Assembly (NCBI GenBank): GCA_963556255.1 | Contig: OY744606.1 | Location: 4,603,692 to 4,667,691, forward strand | DNA length: 64,000 bases | Direction: 5' to 3' | Origin: Allolobophora icterica | Lineage: Eukaryota > Annelida > Clitellata > Crassiclitellata > Lumbricidae | Part shown: positions 1 through 30,741 of the stretch, piece by piece | How the letters are laid out: each line of letters starts with the position of its first letter | Numbering within the stretch: position 1 is the stretch's first letter | Notes under the pieces: model-generated | What the model saw: only the letters and a program-made list of their open reading frames with translations | Databases searched by the model: none | What the model was told of the DNA's origin: nothing | Program-made: the position numbers and the translations under genes

Positions 1-59
1 GTATATATATTGTCCGCAAAGGTTCACCAGTCACTCTGGTACAGAGTAAAGCAGGGAGG

Positions 60-460
60 CGACCTGACCGACGACTCTGATGAGCGTAGACTCGGATCCG
101 ACCTGGGCTGGTGAACCAAAGTCCTCCGTGCCCACCTTCTCGTGGTGCGGACCGTTAGTACCCTTCCTAGGAAGTACTCTTCCTAGGAGGGGGAACGAAC
201 GGGCACGGCAGGCAAAACCAGGGGAAGGCAATGGCAAACCACCCCTGTTAATCATGCCAAGAAAATCGTCATTCCACACACCAAACCACGCCGATGGTCG
301 CGGATGGAGGGACTCCCAGGCCGAAGCGCTGAGGTGGGACTCCCAGGCCAAAGCGCGACTCAAGGGCTACTGGGAGAAGTAGCAAGACGGCAACGGAGAC
401 TGTGTGGCATGACGATCGCTAGGGCTCCTAGAGCCGACGGCACAAACAAACAAAATATAC
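60..460 (+). repeat. LINE-type 3' tail with (CAAA)n end
   Basis: Contains GGGGAAGGCAATGGCAAACC, CCAAGAAAATC and a GAGCCGACGGCAC end running into AAACAAACAAA, the pattern of a widespread class of retrotransposon 3' ends. The left boundary is unclear. The open frames here are not supported as genes. Confidence 0.5.
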
Positions 461-479
461 ATACAGAGTTTTTATTGTA

Positions 480-1190
480 CATGAAAATCTTTTAACCAAG
501 TATCGTGGTGAATGGGACAACAATGTAAGATGTCAATGTAAACCCAGGAGCACATGCCCACATTTGCATGTAGGGCATGTTTACACGGCTAAGCCAATGT
601 ACACATATACAGTCGATGCTGGCACACACGTTCATATGAACACTTGAAAAGTGTATGCATGAAAAGGGACAGGCAGGTATATATACATACACACACACAT
701 ACACATACATGCATGCATACATACATACATACACATACATACATTCATAGATACATACATACATGTACATGTTGATGTATGTGGGTAAGGGCAGGTACCA
801 CAAACACACACACTTGCACTCACACACGGACACAACCACGTACACACACACACATGCATGCCTTGTTCATGCTCTGCTCATCCATGCAGACAAACATACA
901 TGTGCATACATATTACTACATGTAGGTGAACGACTGAACGTATGTACCACATACAAACGCTGCACGTCTATACGCAAGTCACACAGAATACAGATATACA
1001 CATATACATACATTGCACACAAGAGCACACACATATGCACAGATACTCACACAGACACACACATACATACACAGATAAACACAGATGCATGCAAATACAC
1101 AGAGATAGACAAATGCACACAGATACACAAATAGACTCACATGAGCACACACGCACACATACAGATGTAGACATCTATTGGCTTGATTGT
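480..1190. repeat. (TACA)n/(CA)n-rich region
   Basis: Degenerate ACAT, CACA and ACACAGAT tandem runs. The open frames here are Cys/Val/Thr/His-rich repeat artefacts. Nothing gene-like is seen. Confidence 0.85.
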
Positions 1191-1384
1191 TGAACATGTA
1201 GCCCTGTCTGTTGACTTGGCAAATTATCGGATGAGAGGTCTGTTATTGAAAACGTTGAGTCTTTGTCACCTAAATCATCCTAGGGATGTCACTCCCACAG
1301 TCCACTTCCCTTTGTGACAGTTTGACACCCATCCGGTGGCAGTAAAGATTCCATGGCTCTAACTGTAGTTTTTAACCTTTTTTG

Positions 1385-1420
<36 letters not shown>

Positions 1421-1516
1421 ATAGTATATAGCTATATATATTATATATGTATACACAATTGGGGGTGATTTGTGTCCACTGCAAGTTTCCCTGAAGCCTT
1501 TCTTGTTCTTGGGGTG

Positions 1517-1715
1517 TGCCATAGTCTAGTGATTGTGAAGCTGGACTGTCCGCAGAAGTCGAGGGTTCAAATCCCCACCACAGAAGAAAGACGTGTGAAG
1601 ATTTCAAAATGAGTACGCTGGCTTACACTGTCGGCGGAAAGACAAAATGGCAAGGATTGCCAAGGAAGAGGAATGGTCAACTTCCCGCACTTGCCAAGGC
1701 TAAGAAAGTGAAGAA
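1517..1715 (+). mobile_element. SINE family A copy, diverged
   Basis: Head CCATAGTCTAGTGATTGTGA with B-box GGGTTCAAATCCCC; body with GCCAAGGCTAAGAAAGTGAAG. A minisatellite starts right at its 3' end. Confidence 0.7.
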
Positions 1716-2085
1716 GCATCAGAGGTTGATTATGGCTTGGGTTTGGATCACCATAGGTTGATTATAGCTTGGGGTTTGAGCGCCATGGGTTGATTATAAT
1801 GGCATAGCTTTGGAGTGCCATGGGTTGATTATGGCATGGCTTTGGAGTGCCATGGGTTGATTATGGCATGGCTTAGGAGTGCCATGGGTTGATTATTGCC
1901 TGGCTTACAAGCTCCAAGGGTTGATTATGGCCTGGCTTAGAGGCACCAGGGGTTGAGTATGACTTGGGTTTGGATCACCATGGGTTGATTATAGCTTGGC
2001 TTAGAGGCACCAGGGGTTGATTATGACTAGGGTTTGGATCACCATGGGTTGATTATAGCTTGGCTTGGAGCACCATGGGTTGATG
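1715..2085. repeat. Minisatellite, ~31-36-bp unit
   Basis: About 11 units of the form ATGGGTTGATTATGGCATGG with CTTGGAGTGCC. Adjacent to a SINE A 3' end. Confidence 0.85.
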
Positions 2086-2505
2086 CCCTGTGATTTTCGT
2101 CGTACCTGTTCTTAAGGTAATTTTATTTAGGCTTATCAAGGACTGGGTTGAAGAGGTCCTTTAGGAGCACAGAAATGCTCAGTTACTTACACACTGGTAC
2201 TTATATAAATGTTAAAGTGTCAGAGAATTTATATAGCATCTTTTGCAAATGTTGCAGAGGTTCTGAAGTATGGCCGATCTTGACGGGTGTGACCTAGATA
2301 GGCACTCTGTCTAGTCTATGTCCGGCCCCGTAGAAGTCATTGTCCTCATTATCATCATCATTTGATCATCATCATTATTGATTAGATTAAACCTGATTAG
2401 ATTAGATTAGAAGGCTCTTAACCTAAAGGAGTGAGGTTTGAGGCTCCCTTGAGACAGTCATTATCATCATCATCGTTTTTGTAATTTTCCAGGTCATTGG
2501 GGGTC
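2085..2505. other. No gene seen; short ATC and GATTA tracts
   Basis: Unique-looking sequence with ATCATC and GATTAGATTAG tracts. No coding signal or recognisable element. Confidence 0.5.
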
Positions 2506-2780
2506 CATAGAGTAGTGGTAACATCACTGGCGTGAAGTGCAATAGGTAGCAGGATCGCCTCCCGTAACCCTCCTAAGGTCCACTCAGCCTATCATTCGCG
2601 AGATGGCGCGATTGTGAAAATGAGATGTAGGACGTGATGGGCGCCTTGCTGGCTGCCGTATACAGTTAAATTCGACTCCTGTAATAACTTGTGATCATCC
2701 GTTCATACTGATTTGTAATCATACTGCGTAATTGTCAGTTTGAAGATATTAAACGAAGATTATTATTATTATTGTTGTTG
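2505..2780 (+). repeat. Dispersed repeat family D (SINE-like)
   Basis: Head AGAGTAGTGGTAACATCACT, body GGGCGCCTTGCTGGCTGCC and TTGTAATCATACTGCGTAAT, tail (ATT)n. Related copies at 19565-19815 (+) and 10480-10795 (-). Confidence 0.7.
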
Positions 2781-2984
2781 TTGTCCTCATTATCATCATC
2801 ATTTGATCATCATTGTCATCATCATCATCGTTAGTGATTTATTTTAAACATATACATTCTAACTTACCTGGAGTTTTTATTTAGAATTTGTTATTCTATT
2901 GTACTGTGCAATTTCTTAAGGAGTTTGATATTTGGCCGTGTATGGTACTGTAGAAACTGATTTTGGTCATTTTGACATGCGACA

Positions 2985-3215
2985 TCATACCAAATCTGTA
3001 TCTTATTTGTCATTATTCGTATTCTTTTGTCACTTGGCTTGTTACCATTCGTATTCTTTCGTCACTTGGCTTGTTTCCATCATACCACGTTTGTATCTTA
3101 TTTGTCATTGTTCGTATTCTTTTGTGACTTGGCTTCTTTCTATCACACCACGTTTGTATCTTATTTGTCATTATTAGTATTATTTTGTCACTTGTCTTGT
3201 TTGTCTTGTCCATTT
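2985..3215. repeat. Minisatellite, ~70-bp unit
   Basis: Three imperfect units with GTATCTTATTTGTCATT and GTATTCTTTTGTCACTTGG. Confidence 0.75.
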
Positions 3216-3437
3216 TAATGATGATGTCTTCGTCTAATTACGGGACTTCATATTATCTGATATCTGGCTTTGTGTTTGCATAACTCAGTGAACTTCCGAT
3301 GATATATGGGCCACTTGATGTGTAGACTATAATATTGCCCAGCTCTCTAGTTGTCTGTCTGTGTATTGCTGTGTTTCGTATTGGATTTCTTCCTTCACTT
3401 GTTCGTTTGTTATTTTTTCCTTTCAGTCATTCATCTG

Positions 3438-3440
<3 letters not shown>

Positions 3441-3492
<52 letters not shown>

Positions 3493-3520
3493 TTCATTCA
3501 TTCATTCATTCATTCATTTA
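3441..3520. repeat. (AT)n then (CATT)n microsatellite
   Basis: About 49 bases of AT followed by CATT units, abutting repeat family C. Confidence 0.95.
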
Positions 3521-3630
3521 ATTAGTAACTTCTATTGCGCCGGTGTCTAATGCACAAGGCAGTGACCCATGGCGCGCCAAAACCAAGCTGTAATTAGGTC
3601 AATATTCAGAAGATCAGGATACTTAATTGA
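3520..3630 (+). repeat. Dispersed repeat family C
   Basis: AGTAACTTCTATTGCGCCGG, TGTCTAATGCACAAGGCA and GGCGCGCCAAAACCAAG. Copies at 8400-8515, 12525-12625, 22488-22590 (+) and 33045-33115, 45850-45925 (-). Usually next to a microsatellite, suggesting a retroposon 3' end. Confidence 0.75.
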
Positions 3631-4059
3631 GTGTTTGTTTATGTGAAAAATGGCCTTTACGGGAGGGGAGTGTGGGGTCTGTTTACTTTTGATCTTCTTT
3701 TGACTCGGTTTCATTGTGTAGTATTCAGGTGCAAGTGGCTGTTACCTAATGGATGCCAGACCATGGTGACTCAGGCCGTTGTTAGTGGCAGTTTAACGAA
3801 GCTGTGCCATAACAAAGATGATAGGGTCAACATCCTCATTTCTCCAGGCTTGGGACTGGCACTGCCAGAGTACGAGCAGTGGCGGAGTTTCAGGTCGTGG
3901 GGATGTATGTGCTGATAATACAGAACTCCGTGCCCAGGCCAGTTGCCTACTCGGTCTGTGAAGATCTAGATAAGCTATCGGAAGGGATCCCAGATGAGCT
4001 CACGTATTGCTCCAACACAGGACAATCCATGTACTGCTGTATAATAGCAACTTGACGGG

Positions 4060-4285
4060 AAGGCTGAAAATGGCTTGTGACACAGTTGGGCTGCGGTACC
4101 TCAACAGTATGAAGAAAAACAAACAGAGGAAGGCAAAGACTGCGCTAGACGATATAAATGAGGACATAAGAATACTTGGACTAACATTGAGAGGAACACT
4201 GGACTTGACAAATGACCGAGGACAGAGGAGATCATTTATTCGCACCCATCCTCACCAAGTGGCTGGCGTCAGGAACTGTTGATGA
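4060..4285 (+). pseudogene. Non-LTR retrotransposon 3' end (RT C-terminus)
   Basis: The frame ending near 4282 reads MKKNKQRKAKTALDDINEDI, RILGLTLRGTLDLTNDRGQRR, the usual C-terminal pattern of RTE-like elements (DDI..DI..LGL....L.LT.DR..WR). It runs directly into a (GAT)n tail. A related fragment lies inverted at 18640-18770. Confidence 0.65.
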
Positions 4286-4302
4286 TGATGATGATGATGA
4301 TA

Positions 4303-4361
<59 letters not shown>

Positions 4362-4417
4362 AACAGACTATGATGATGATGTGTTTTGAGATGATGTTAG
4401 AATTGAACAGGAACTGT

Positions 4418-4463
<46 letters not shown>

Positions 4464-4475
4464 AACTATGATGAT
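4273..4475. repeat. (GAT)n microsatellite, duplicated block
   Basis: Two (GAT)n runs (about 4273-4365, 4418-4465) separated by a duplicated segment GTGTTTTGAGATGATGTTAG. It forms the tail of the LINE fragment at 4060. Confidence 0.9.
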
Positions 4476-5029
4476 GATGTGTTTTAGGATGATGTTAGAA
4501 TTGATATTTTTAGACGCGTACAATGAACCAGAATGAAAACAACTACTTTAGATGTGCTGAATAAAATGTCAAGTTATTTTAATGTAAAGGAGAATATACT
4601 GTATAAAGTAAAGGAGAATATGATGGGACTTTCCTCTGTAAATGAGAACATGATGGGATGAATTATGTGAATTCTTCTATGAACGGTCATAGCGGAAGGC
4701 ATAGGAAGTGGATCAATTGGTGTGATTGTATGTGTGTGGTCTTTTATGGAGCTCGTTTTAGGAACCACTTGAAAGCGCTGTTCATGAATATGTGTGTGCG
4801 TGTGTGCGCGTGTGTGTGTGCGTGTGATTCACTGATGAGTGGGCCTTGTTGAAATTATCATGTCTCCTGAAGTAACGAAAGTTGTGCTGTGTTATGAGAT
4901 GGAGCTGTTGTGTTTATGATTCAGTCAAAAGGTCTTACTATCCAAGGAGTCTACCTGTGGCGACTACGAGAAGTAAGGGTAGAGGCACGTAATAAAAAGT
5001 CTTTGCCTTACGTTGCCTTCTGTTTGTTA

Positions 5030-5400
5030 CACTACGTTGTGGTGATTTTACGTTATTCTGTGTTTTTACATTACATGTATTAAGTACATTACCTTGTGTT
5101 GGTGACATTGCTTTGTGTTGATTACATTACGTTGTGTTGACGACATTAATTTTGTTACTTACGTTACTTTGTGTTGATTACGTTACTTTAGGTCGATTAC
5201 ATTACTTTTGTTGGTTACATTGCTTTACTTTCAGGTGTTGGTTACATTACTGTACTTTCATGTGTTGGTTACACTACGTTACTTTCATGTGTTGGTTACA
5301 TTACTTTCACGTGTTGGTTACATTACTTAACTTTCATGTGTTGGTTATATTACTTTATATTCATAATATTGCATTGTTTTCATTACATTATTCTACATGA
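5030..5400. repeat. Degenerate minisatellite
   Basis: Repeats of GTTGGTTACATTACTTTAC with 20-40-bp spacing. Confidence 0.75.
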
Positions 5401-5519
5401 ATAGTTCATGGTGTTATTTTGCCTGGTTTACTTTACCTTGCTTTATCTTGTACACCATGTCATACCATGTAGCTTTTGTATCTTACCTTGGCACACCTTG
5501 TACATGTTACTTGGACATA

Positions 5520-5690
5520 CCTTACCATAACTTACGGTATGTTGACATACATTACCATAACTTACGGTATGTTGACATACATTGCCATAACTTACGGTAT
5601 GTTGACATACATTATCATAACTTACGGTATGTTGACATACTTTACCATGACGTATAGTATGTTGACATACGTGATCATAGCTTACTTCCC
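5520..5690. repeat. 30-bp minisatellite, open in two frames
   Basis: About five units of CCATAACTTACGGTATGTTG plus ACATACATTA. Because 30 is a multiple of 3, it yields ten-residue protein repeats that look like a gene but lack other support. Confidence 0.9.
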
Positions 5691-5789
5691 GTTAAAAGCG
5701 AAAGTGAAAGTAATTATTCTGAGTTGGTAAACGTTGGCTTAGATTTCAGCCTAAATATCATATTCCAGGTTTCTCAATTTTCACCTAAT

Positions 5790-6110
5790 TTCGAGATTAC
5801 TCTGTTCCTCCAGAACTTGGTACTCTGGTCTTCCTGGTTCTCTTGAACAGGGTACCCTAGTTCCTGAACATTGTACCACGGTCTACTCGAATCAGGTACC
5901 TGGGTTTCTAAGTGGGTATACTTTGGTCTCCCTGGTTTTGCTAAACTAGGTACCTGGGTCTACTTGGACGGGTTACTCTGGTACTCCTTAAAGGGTACTC
6001 TGATCTTTCTGAGTAAGGTTACCTTCTTAGTCTTCCTGAAAAAGGTTAGTCTTGTCTTTGTGGAAAAGTTATCCAGTCTTCCTGTAGAGGTCATGCAGGT
6101 TAGAGAGCAA
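5790..6110. repeat. Diverged minisatellite
   Basis: Repeated GGTACCTGGGTC / TCTTCCTG / GGTTACTCTGGT motifs spaced 25-30 bp. Confidence 0.6.
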
Positions 6111-6780
6111 AGGTCAGCCTATTCTTGCTGAGTATTTTACCTGGCGTTCCAGAGAAGTGCTTGTGAACACACTCGAGTATTTTCAGTTTGAGCTGTGTTC
6201 TGGGTTGTGTTCTTTTCTTGTTTGTTTTCACGGACGTTAGTTGACCTGTGTTCGTGCTTTTATTGTCAACAGTTTAGTCTCGTTGTTCTTCGAGCTTTCG
6301 AGATCTCTGCTATGATTTTTCTCTTTGATTCGGCACGTGAAGTGCATCTTCTACTGCCGATTTAATGGTATCTAGGTGGGTACACCCTGCTGCTGCAGCT
6401 GCCCATGATGGTGCTCCTGCCGCTGCTGCTGGTCTTTGTTGGGCGGTTGGCTCAGTTGGGATAGAGGCCAGTCGGTCATGAATCCAGTTCAGCTTTTTCT
6501 AGGCCACGGAACTGATCCAGCTGTCGACATTCTTTCCTCTCAAGGAACCCAGAGTGTTATGTCTGCTTATTCCAGACACTAACTGTGGGACTTAAATAGT
6601 CAGTGACTTAAACCGATGATGCTTTATTGAGTCTGCTGAATACATTTGAGCAGAGTTCTTGAGCAGTGAAACAGCACAGTACTCCCATGCGATACATGCA
6701 TATGGTTTTATCCAGTCATAATATGCAAATGCTTGCATATGTCTAGCTAACTAACTAGCTACCTGGTTGAGTTACAAACT
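6110..6780. other. No gene seen
   Basis: Unique-looking sequence with one short CTGCTG-rich stretch near 6390-6440. No coding exon or element recognised. Confidence 0.4.
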
Positions 6781-7085
6781 GTTCTGACTTATTAGCTAAC
6801 TAAGTTTATGTAATGTAATGACTGACTGATTGGCTCCAACTGACTTTGAGTGACTGACTGACTCAGGTTGACTCACTGACCTACTGACTGACTTTGGCTG
6901 ACTGACTAAATGACTGACCGACTTCGACTGCCTGACTTTGACTGACTGACCGACTCTGACTGACTTCAATGACTAATTGATTTTGATGGACTAACTGACT
7001 AACTGACTTTGACTGACTGACTGACTTTGACTGACTGACTGACTTTGACTGACTGACTGACTGACTGACCAAATGACTAACTGAC
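6780..7085. repeat. (GACT)n tract
   Basis: ACTGACTGACTTTGACTG units, degenerate, leading into a SINE A copy. Confidence 0.9.
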
Positions 7086-7094
7086 TGACTTATT

Positions 7095-7305
7095 TGTGCA
7101 AGATTTCTGCTCCACCTGCACCCCTAGCCAACTCAGCTATAACGAGTACACTGTCTGTACACTGTTGGTGGGAAGATGAGACGGCAAGGGAGCGGACTGG
7201 CCAACCGCCTTCGTATGCTGAGGCTAAGAAAACGAAGTCGCTAATACTTCATATCCATAGCTGCCTCTGAGGCTTGCACAAGGGATTGCTCTTCTCTTCT
7301 TCTAT
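7095..7305 (+). mobile_element. SINE family A copy, 5'-truncated
   Basis: Begins at GCAAGATTTCTGCTCCACC, missing the tRNA head, and ends CTCTTCTCTTCTTC. It follows a (GACT)n tract. Confidence 0.8.
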
Positions 7306-7384
7306 GCTGGAAATTGTCTTCAATGAGTTCCATGCACTGCTGGAGATCTATTGTCCTTCGCTATAGAGTACTCCATTACGGGCG

Positions 7385-7665
7385 ACCTAAACATGTATAT
7401 ACATATGTAAACATATGTATACATATGTAAACATATGTATACATATGTAATCATATGTATACACATATATGCATATGTTAACATATGTAAACATGTATGC
7501 ATATGTAAACATATGTATACACATATATGCATATGTTAACATATGTATATGCATTTGTAAGCATATGTATACATATGTAAACATGTATACATATGTAAAC
7601 ATGTATACATATGTAAACATCTATGCATATGTAAACATATGTATGCATATGTAAACATATAAATG
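7385..7665. repeat. ACATATGTA(A/T) self-complementary tandem array
   Basis: About 28 ten-base units such as ACATATGTAA / ACATATGTAT. Each unit has a palindromic core (ACATATGT). The array ends about 12 bases before the first PHACTR exon. Confidence 0.92.
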
Positions 7666-7677
7666 CGTTGTCTGCAG

Positions 7678-25863
<18,186 letters not shown>

Positions 25864-26967
25864 CAGCCGACACGGATGGATGAAACTGCCCTTCACCAAA
25901 ATGCATTGGACAGATATTTGCCTTCTAAGCGCATCGCCTGGTAGAAACATGCCGTACTTATGTACGTACGTACTTGCGTACAACTGCGTACGGCGGACAA
26001 GACATTTTCTTTGTATTTTATTTTTTAAACCATGAAACTATGTAGTAAAAACTGCCCGTTCTTAAGGCCCTCTGACCGTGTATGGCTCTGCGCCGCCTGC
26101 TACTTGTTACGTTACTTTACATTTGACGATGCACATGTAAATATAAGTATGTACTGTATACTAGATGTATGTCTGTGTATATATATATAAATATATATGC
26201 ATATTTGTGCATTGGTCATGTGACACGGTGGCTAATTGGGTGAGTGCTGACAAAGTAACTTGGAGAGCTATGTGGAGCCATCGATTTTATGGGTGATCGG
26301 CCGCATTCTAGGTGGCATTGCAAAAATATAGACTTTAATAATGATGGTATCTATAGCGTTAGTTTTCAAATGCGTTTTTCCCGTATTCTGTGTTTGGTGA
26401 ACGTGAAAATGTCTTCTGTATTCTGGGTGCTGCGTTTTTTGCTGTTGACGATCGACTTTCTTGGAAACTTCTAGAGCCGTTGCTAATTTTGTTTCGACTG
26501 TGGAAGTTGCAGACAGCTAAAGCTTATAGTGTGTCATCTCTGACGGTGAAACTGGTCTGCTTTGATGGGGCGCCGTCTTTTTCTTGGTCTCTGCAGTCAT
26601 GCACGCAGCGGGTGTTTCTTTTCGGTTACGTTTGAGAAGACTGTTGCAGGTGAAGCAGCGTTTGGAGCTTGTAGAAAACTGGTGTAGGTATTGCCAGGCT
26701 TTTGTTGTTATCATATTTAATATAATATTTTGTTCAAATTGACGACTTGTGTAAATATAGCTTGGTTACGTGACTTCAGATCATTGCGAATGGCGTCGCT
26801 CACAAGAAGGCATTTGGAATTTGTCAAAAACGTTTTTGCAATTATCTTTGAAAATGCTGGTGTGATGTATATTACATGCACCCTAATGCAGTGTATACCA
26901 TATATAAAAATAGGTTTAGGGATATATGCGTTCTACGTGCAAGGATGTCCCCTGAGCAATGTGGCAG
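25864..26967. other. PHACTR 3' UTR / downstream region
   Basis: Follows the PHACTR stop. It is T-rich and unique-looking, with a short (AT)n near 26178. Frames at 26289-26635 lack recognisable homology and splice context; they are not called. Confidence 0.4.
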
Positions 26968-27205
26968 GATAGTGTAGTGGTTAGCATGCTGGACTATCGA
27001 CAGCATTGGTCTGAAGGTCAAATGCCAGCCTGGACAGAAGGATATCTATCTGTAGAGTGAACTTGGCTAGGGGTTGAGTATACTGACCATACATACACTG
27101 TTGGCTATGGTAGGATTGCCCTCGTATGCCGAGGCGGAGAAAATGATGTCGCTGACTCTTCGTACCCATGGGTGGAACCTCTGGGATTTGCTTCAAGGAT
27201 CTGAT
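26968..27205 (+). mobile_element. SINE family A copy, diverged
   Basis: Head GATAGTGTAGTGGTTAGCAT; body with TGTTGGCTATGG and GAGGCGGAGAAAATGATGTC. Located in the region 3' of PHACTR. Confidence 0.75.
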
Positions 27206-29636
27206 TATATATAATATATACATATATATCTTTAAGACGTGTGTGTGTATATATGTATATATATTTCCACACAAATGATTTTTATGTGTAGGTATCATTG
27301 GCTTCAATATGCAAGTAGAAAAAGCTGTTGCACAGTATATCTTGCAGTTGTATCTTTGCTATTCTCGCGGTATTATTTTCGTTGAAAGTCCTAGGAATCT
27401 GATGGTTGCTTCATTGTTTAACTGTTGACATGCAATTAGTGGATCGATTGTGTCTTGCGATGCTGGACCGCTTGTTAAAAACCGCTGGACACAATTCAGG
27501 AAGAGACTGTTATATGAACTGCTGCTGCTTTTAGGCTGGCTTTATGACTTTGCTTCAGCAGATCTGGTATGGAAATTGTGGATTAAATTTACTTTGGCTC
27601 TGTTAGGAAAATTGGCCTTAGGCTGGCTTCTTACTTGTTAGGATGACCTACATTGTTTGATCACAAGATGTCGCCTTAATTATTCATAATTAATCTGTGT
27701 TTCTTGGTCTTTTGTGCTCTTTGGTTTCTTGAACACATTTCGAACCATAAATGATGCTGCAGAGAGAGATGGAAAGGGAGAGAGGGAGAGAGACAGAGAG
27801 ACAGAAGGCAATTGACATAGACAGAGTTAGGGGTGTCAAAATTTGGGTAAATACAGCCCGGGTACTCGAGTCCATTCCCAGCGGGTACCCAACTACCTGT
27901 CACTCCATCATTGGATGATAAATCAATCGCCCAAACGGGTCTTGTGGGACTTATTCCTTACTGACCTTATTCAAAGCTAAGCAGTGACTCTTTCCACGAG
28001 GCCACATGATACCTTTCAGCCCTCCAGTAAGACAGCGCACCAGTGACTAAGAACTTTGTTTTTCTATATGCCTTGCAAACTGATAACTTTCCATTGCAGC
28101 CTGATACCTTCAACCCTGTGCCAGGCTACTCTGTATCATTACTCTGTGAGCCGTATGTAATCATGCTTATTTGGCAGGGCTCAATGATTCACGGCTTGGG
28201 TGTCAAACTCTGGTGGGTACCTGGGCCTCGGATGCCCATTTACAGACCCCAGCAAGGACATCTGGCCTTAAGAACAAAGACAGAGCTAGGAAGACAGTGC
28301 TAGGAAGACTGGAATAAGAGAAGATGAGAACCAAGTAAAATAAAAGGATAAAAAGTAAAGTGAAATGGAAAGAGGAATATACGATGTGAGAGAATTTCGA
28401 ACGCGAATTGTTCACTTTCACCGCGAAAGTCAGTTCGAAGCGCCTCCGAGCAGATATCTTGAAGGAGGGTGCGTAAATGCTGTGGAAATGAATGAAAATG
28501 AGAAGTGTGGTGTATTAACTCATGCAATCGTGGCTTAAATTCTCCAGACAGAGCCTGGTTTTATTTAGTCTTTACTAAAAAAAAGGGATGGACTTGATGT
28601 TGAAGTAATATTATCTGGTCTATATATGTAAATACGTTATGATAACAGTGTGTGTTTGCTGTGAATAACCAGCCTGGATTTTTCTGTGCCTGTTGACTAT
28701 AGTACCTCAGTTGAACATATATGCAAAGGATTCGGGTGCGATTTCGGGTTGAAGGCAGGGGGAATGACGTACGGGTGACTGCAAGATGTACGGGGGAATG
28801 TAGCTTCATGTGGGAGATTGTCTGAAGAAATGGGGATGAATTATCTGAATTACAAAACTATATGGGGAAGTTGAACTGTACTTGGGAGATAGTTGGAAGA
28901 AATGCAGATAAAATACCAGTATCCACATTCTCTACAGGACCAAACTCTATGAGGCAATATGACTTTACTTGGGAGATGTGAACCATTTGGAGATCAGCTC
29001 TCCCCATCCCCACAATAAATGTAAGGAGTATGAATCCTTTCCTGGGAGGTGATCTGAACCAATAGGAGGGTTCCCATTCCCAACAGTAGTTAAATATATG
29101 GGGAAAACGTACTTGTAGTGGGAAATCGTCTAGTCTAGACCCCAGTAGGGTTTTCTCTGTTCCCTACCACACCCCAGACAAATCGCACCTTGCAGAGGTT
29201 GTTCGATCAGGCATGACGCTTACGGAGTTTGCTCAAAGTGGCGCTGTACAATGTACAATCATCTGTTTACATTACCTGTAATGTATTATAAGCGCAATGA
29301 AATGGTCGTCGGCCAGGCTGCGTTCTTTTTAATGCTATGCAGTGACTGCTTTCACTAGAGCTTTTATGCAGACTGTTTGTGTGAGTTTGATAGGTGGTTT
29401 GCTTGGATTTTTGCAGTTTAATACTGATTTTGGGTGGATTTTCAGCTACGCACTCTATGATTTTTAGGCTAATGTGAAATATTCTTGTCTCATTGTCTCC
29501 TGCCTGTGTACTTGACAGCTTGATTAGTTTTCTAATTGATTTTTATGCCTTAGGTTGTTTCGACTAGTTTCCAAGACAACAGTACTGGTACATACTTAAC
29601 CAGCTTTGTTTTTATTTTGCTTATTACTAGTATTAT
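27206..29636. other. No gene seen
   Basis: Unique-looking sequence with GAGAGA-rich 27760-27810 and a region (28740-29160) of repeated TGGGAGAT / GGGGA phrases that may be a decayed minisatellite. Nothing recognised as coding. Confidence 0.4.
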
Positions 29637-29860
29637 TATTATTAATACAACTAGTACTACTACTACTACTACTGCCACTACTATTGTTAGTGTTATTACT
29701 ATTATTATTATTATTATTACTACTATTATGAATAATAATAATTATTATTATTAATAATAATAATAATGATATTTTTATTCTACAATTATTACCATTATTA
29801 TTATTATTTTTATTATTATTATTATTATATTTATTATTATATTTATTATTATTAGGCTAT
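29637..29860. repeat. (ATT)n with short (ACT)n
   Basis: Imperfect ATT tandem tract. Confidence 0.9.
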
Positions 29861-30290
29861 TATTATTAATGTGTTTAACCCCAGGTATATGTGATCAGTT
29901 AAGTAAGCAAAGTAATTTTGGGATTTTAGAATATTGGGGTTAAAAAAATTAATTGGTAGTATATTATTTTGTCATATCCAAATTGGTCAAAATTTAATGA
30001 AGTTGTTGCAGAGTGCAGAACATTATTGTTGTTATTGTTGCTGCATATTTTTATTAATATTTTATATTGTTTATATTAATTTTATTGCTATATTTATTAT
30101 TATTTTGCCCAAAGTAGGGGCCTACATGTGATCCCTTAGGAGTTTAAATATTATCCAGAGAATAAAAAACTAAAACAATTATTATTTAATGTTATTATTA
30201 TTAAAATTATTATTTTATTATAATTATTGTTATTATTGGTATCATTACACATGCTTCATCTAGATATAGTACGGATCAGAACCACATTAA

Positions 30291-30741
30291 GGGGCCATCC
30301 ACATATTACATACGCACTTAGGGGGGCGGGGGGTCGGATTTTGGCGATTTTGCGTACGGGTGCGAACGGGGGGGAGGGGGGTAAAAAAATGTGTACGTAC
30401 CCAAAATAAATTTCTAATTATTACGTCCACATTAGCCTATTTATAACTCTGTATTATCCTATAGTCGTCCCATGGCATTTTATTACATTATATAAAAGCC
30501 ATGTGCAGTTATTCTGTGCTGTGAAGGACACCTATAATTTGTCTATATTGGCCCTTCAATAATCTGGCCTAAAGTGCAGACAGGCTGCCTGGAGACACTT
30601 TCTGCAGCTGGTCATCGGGGGGGGGGGGTGCGTCAAACGTACGTACTCAGGGGGGGGTGGTGGAAGAAAGTACGCTTGCGAACAGGGGGGAGGGGGTCCA
30701 ATTTTCCCGGATTTTTGTGTACGTAATATATGGATGGCCCC
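30291..30741. mobile_element. PIF/Harbinger-like MITE, copy 1
   Basis: Terminal GGGGCCATCC and GGATGGCCCC, flanked by TAA duplications, which fits the TWA target of PIF/Harbinger. The interior is almost the same as the elements at 44696-45149 and, reversed, 52481-52929, including G-rich subterminal tracts and TACGTACGC motifs. Confidence 0.85.

Noticed and set aside
80..495. Frames at the left end as a gene
   Set aside because: Sequence matches the style of LINE 3' tails; no domain is recognisable.
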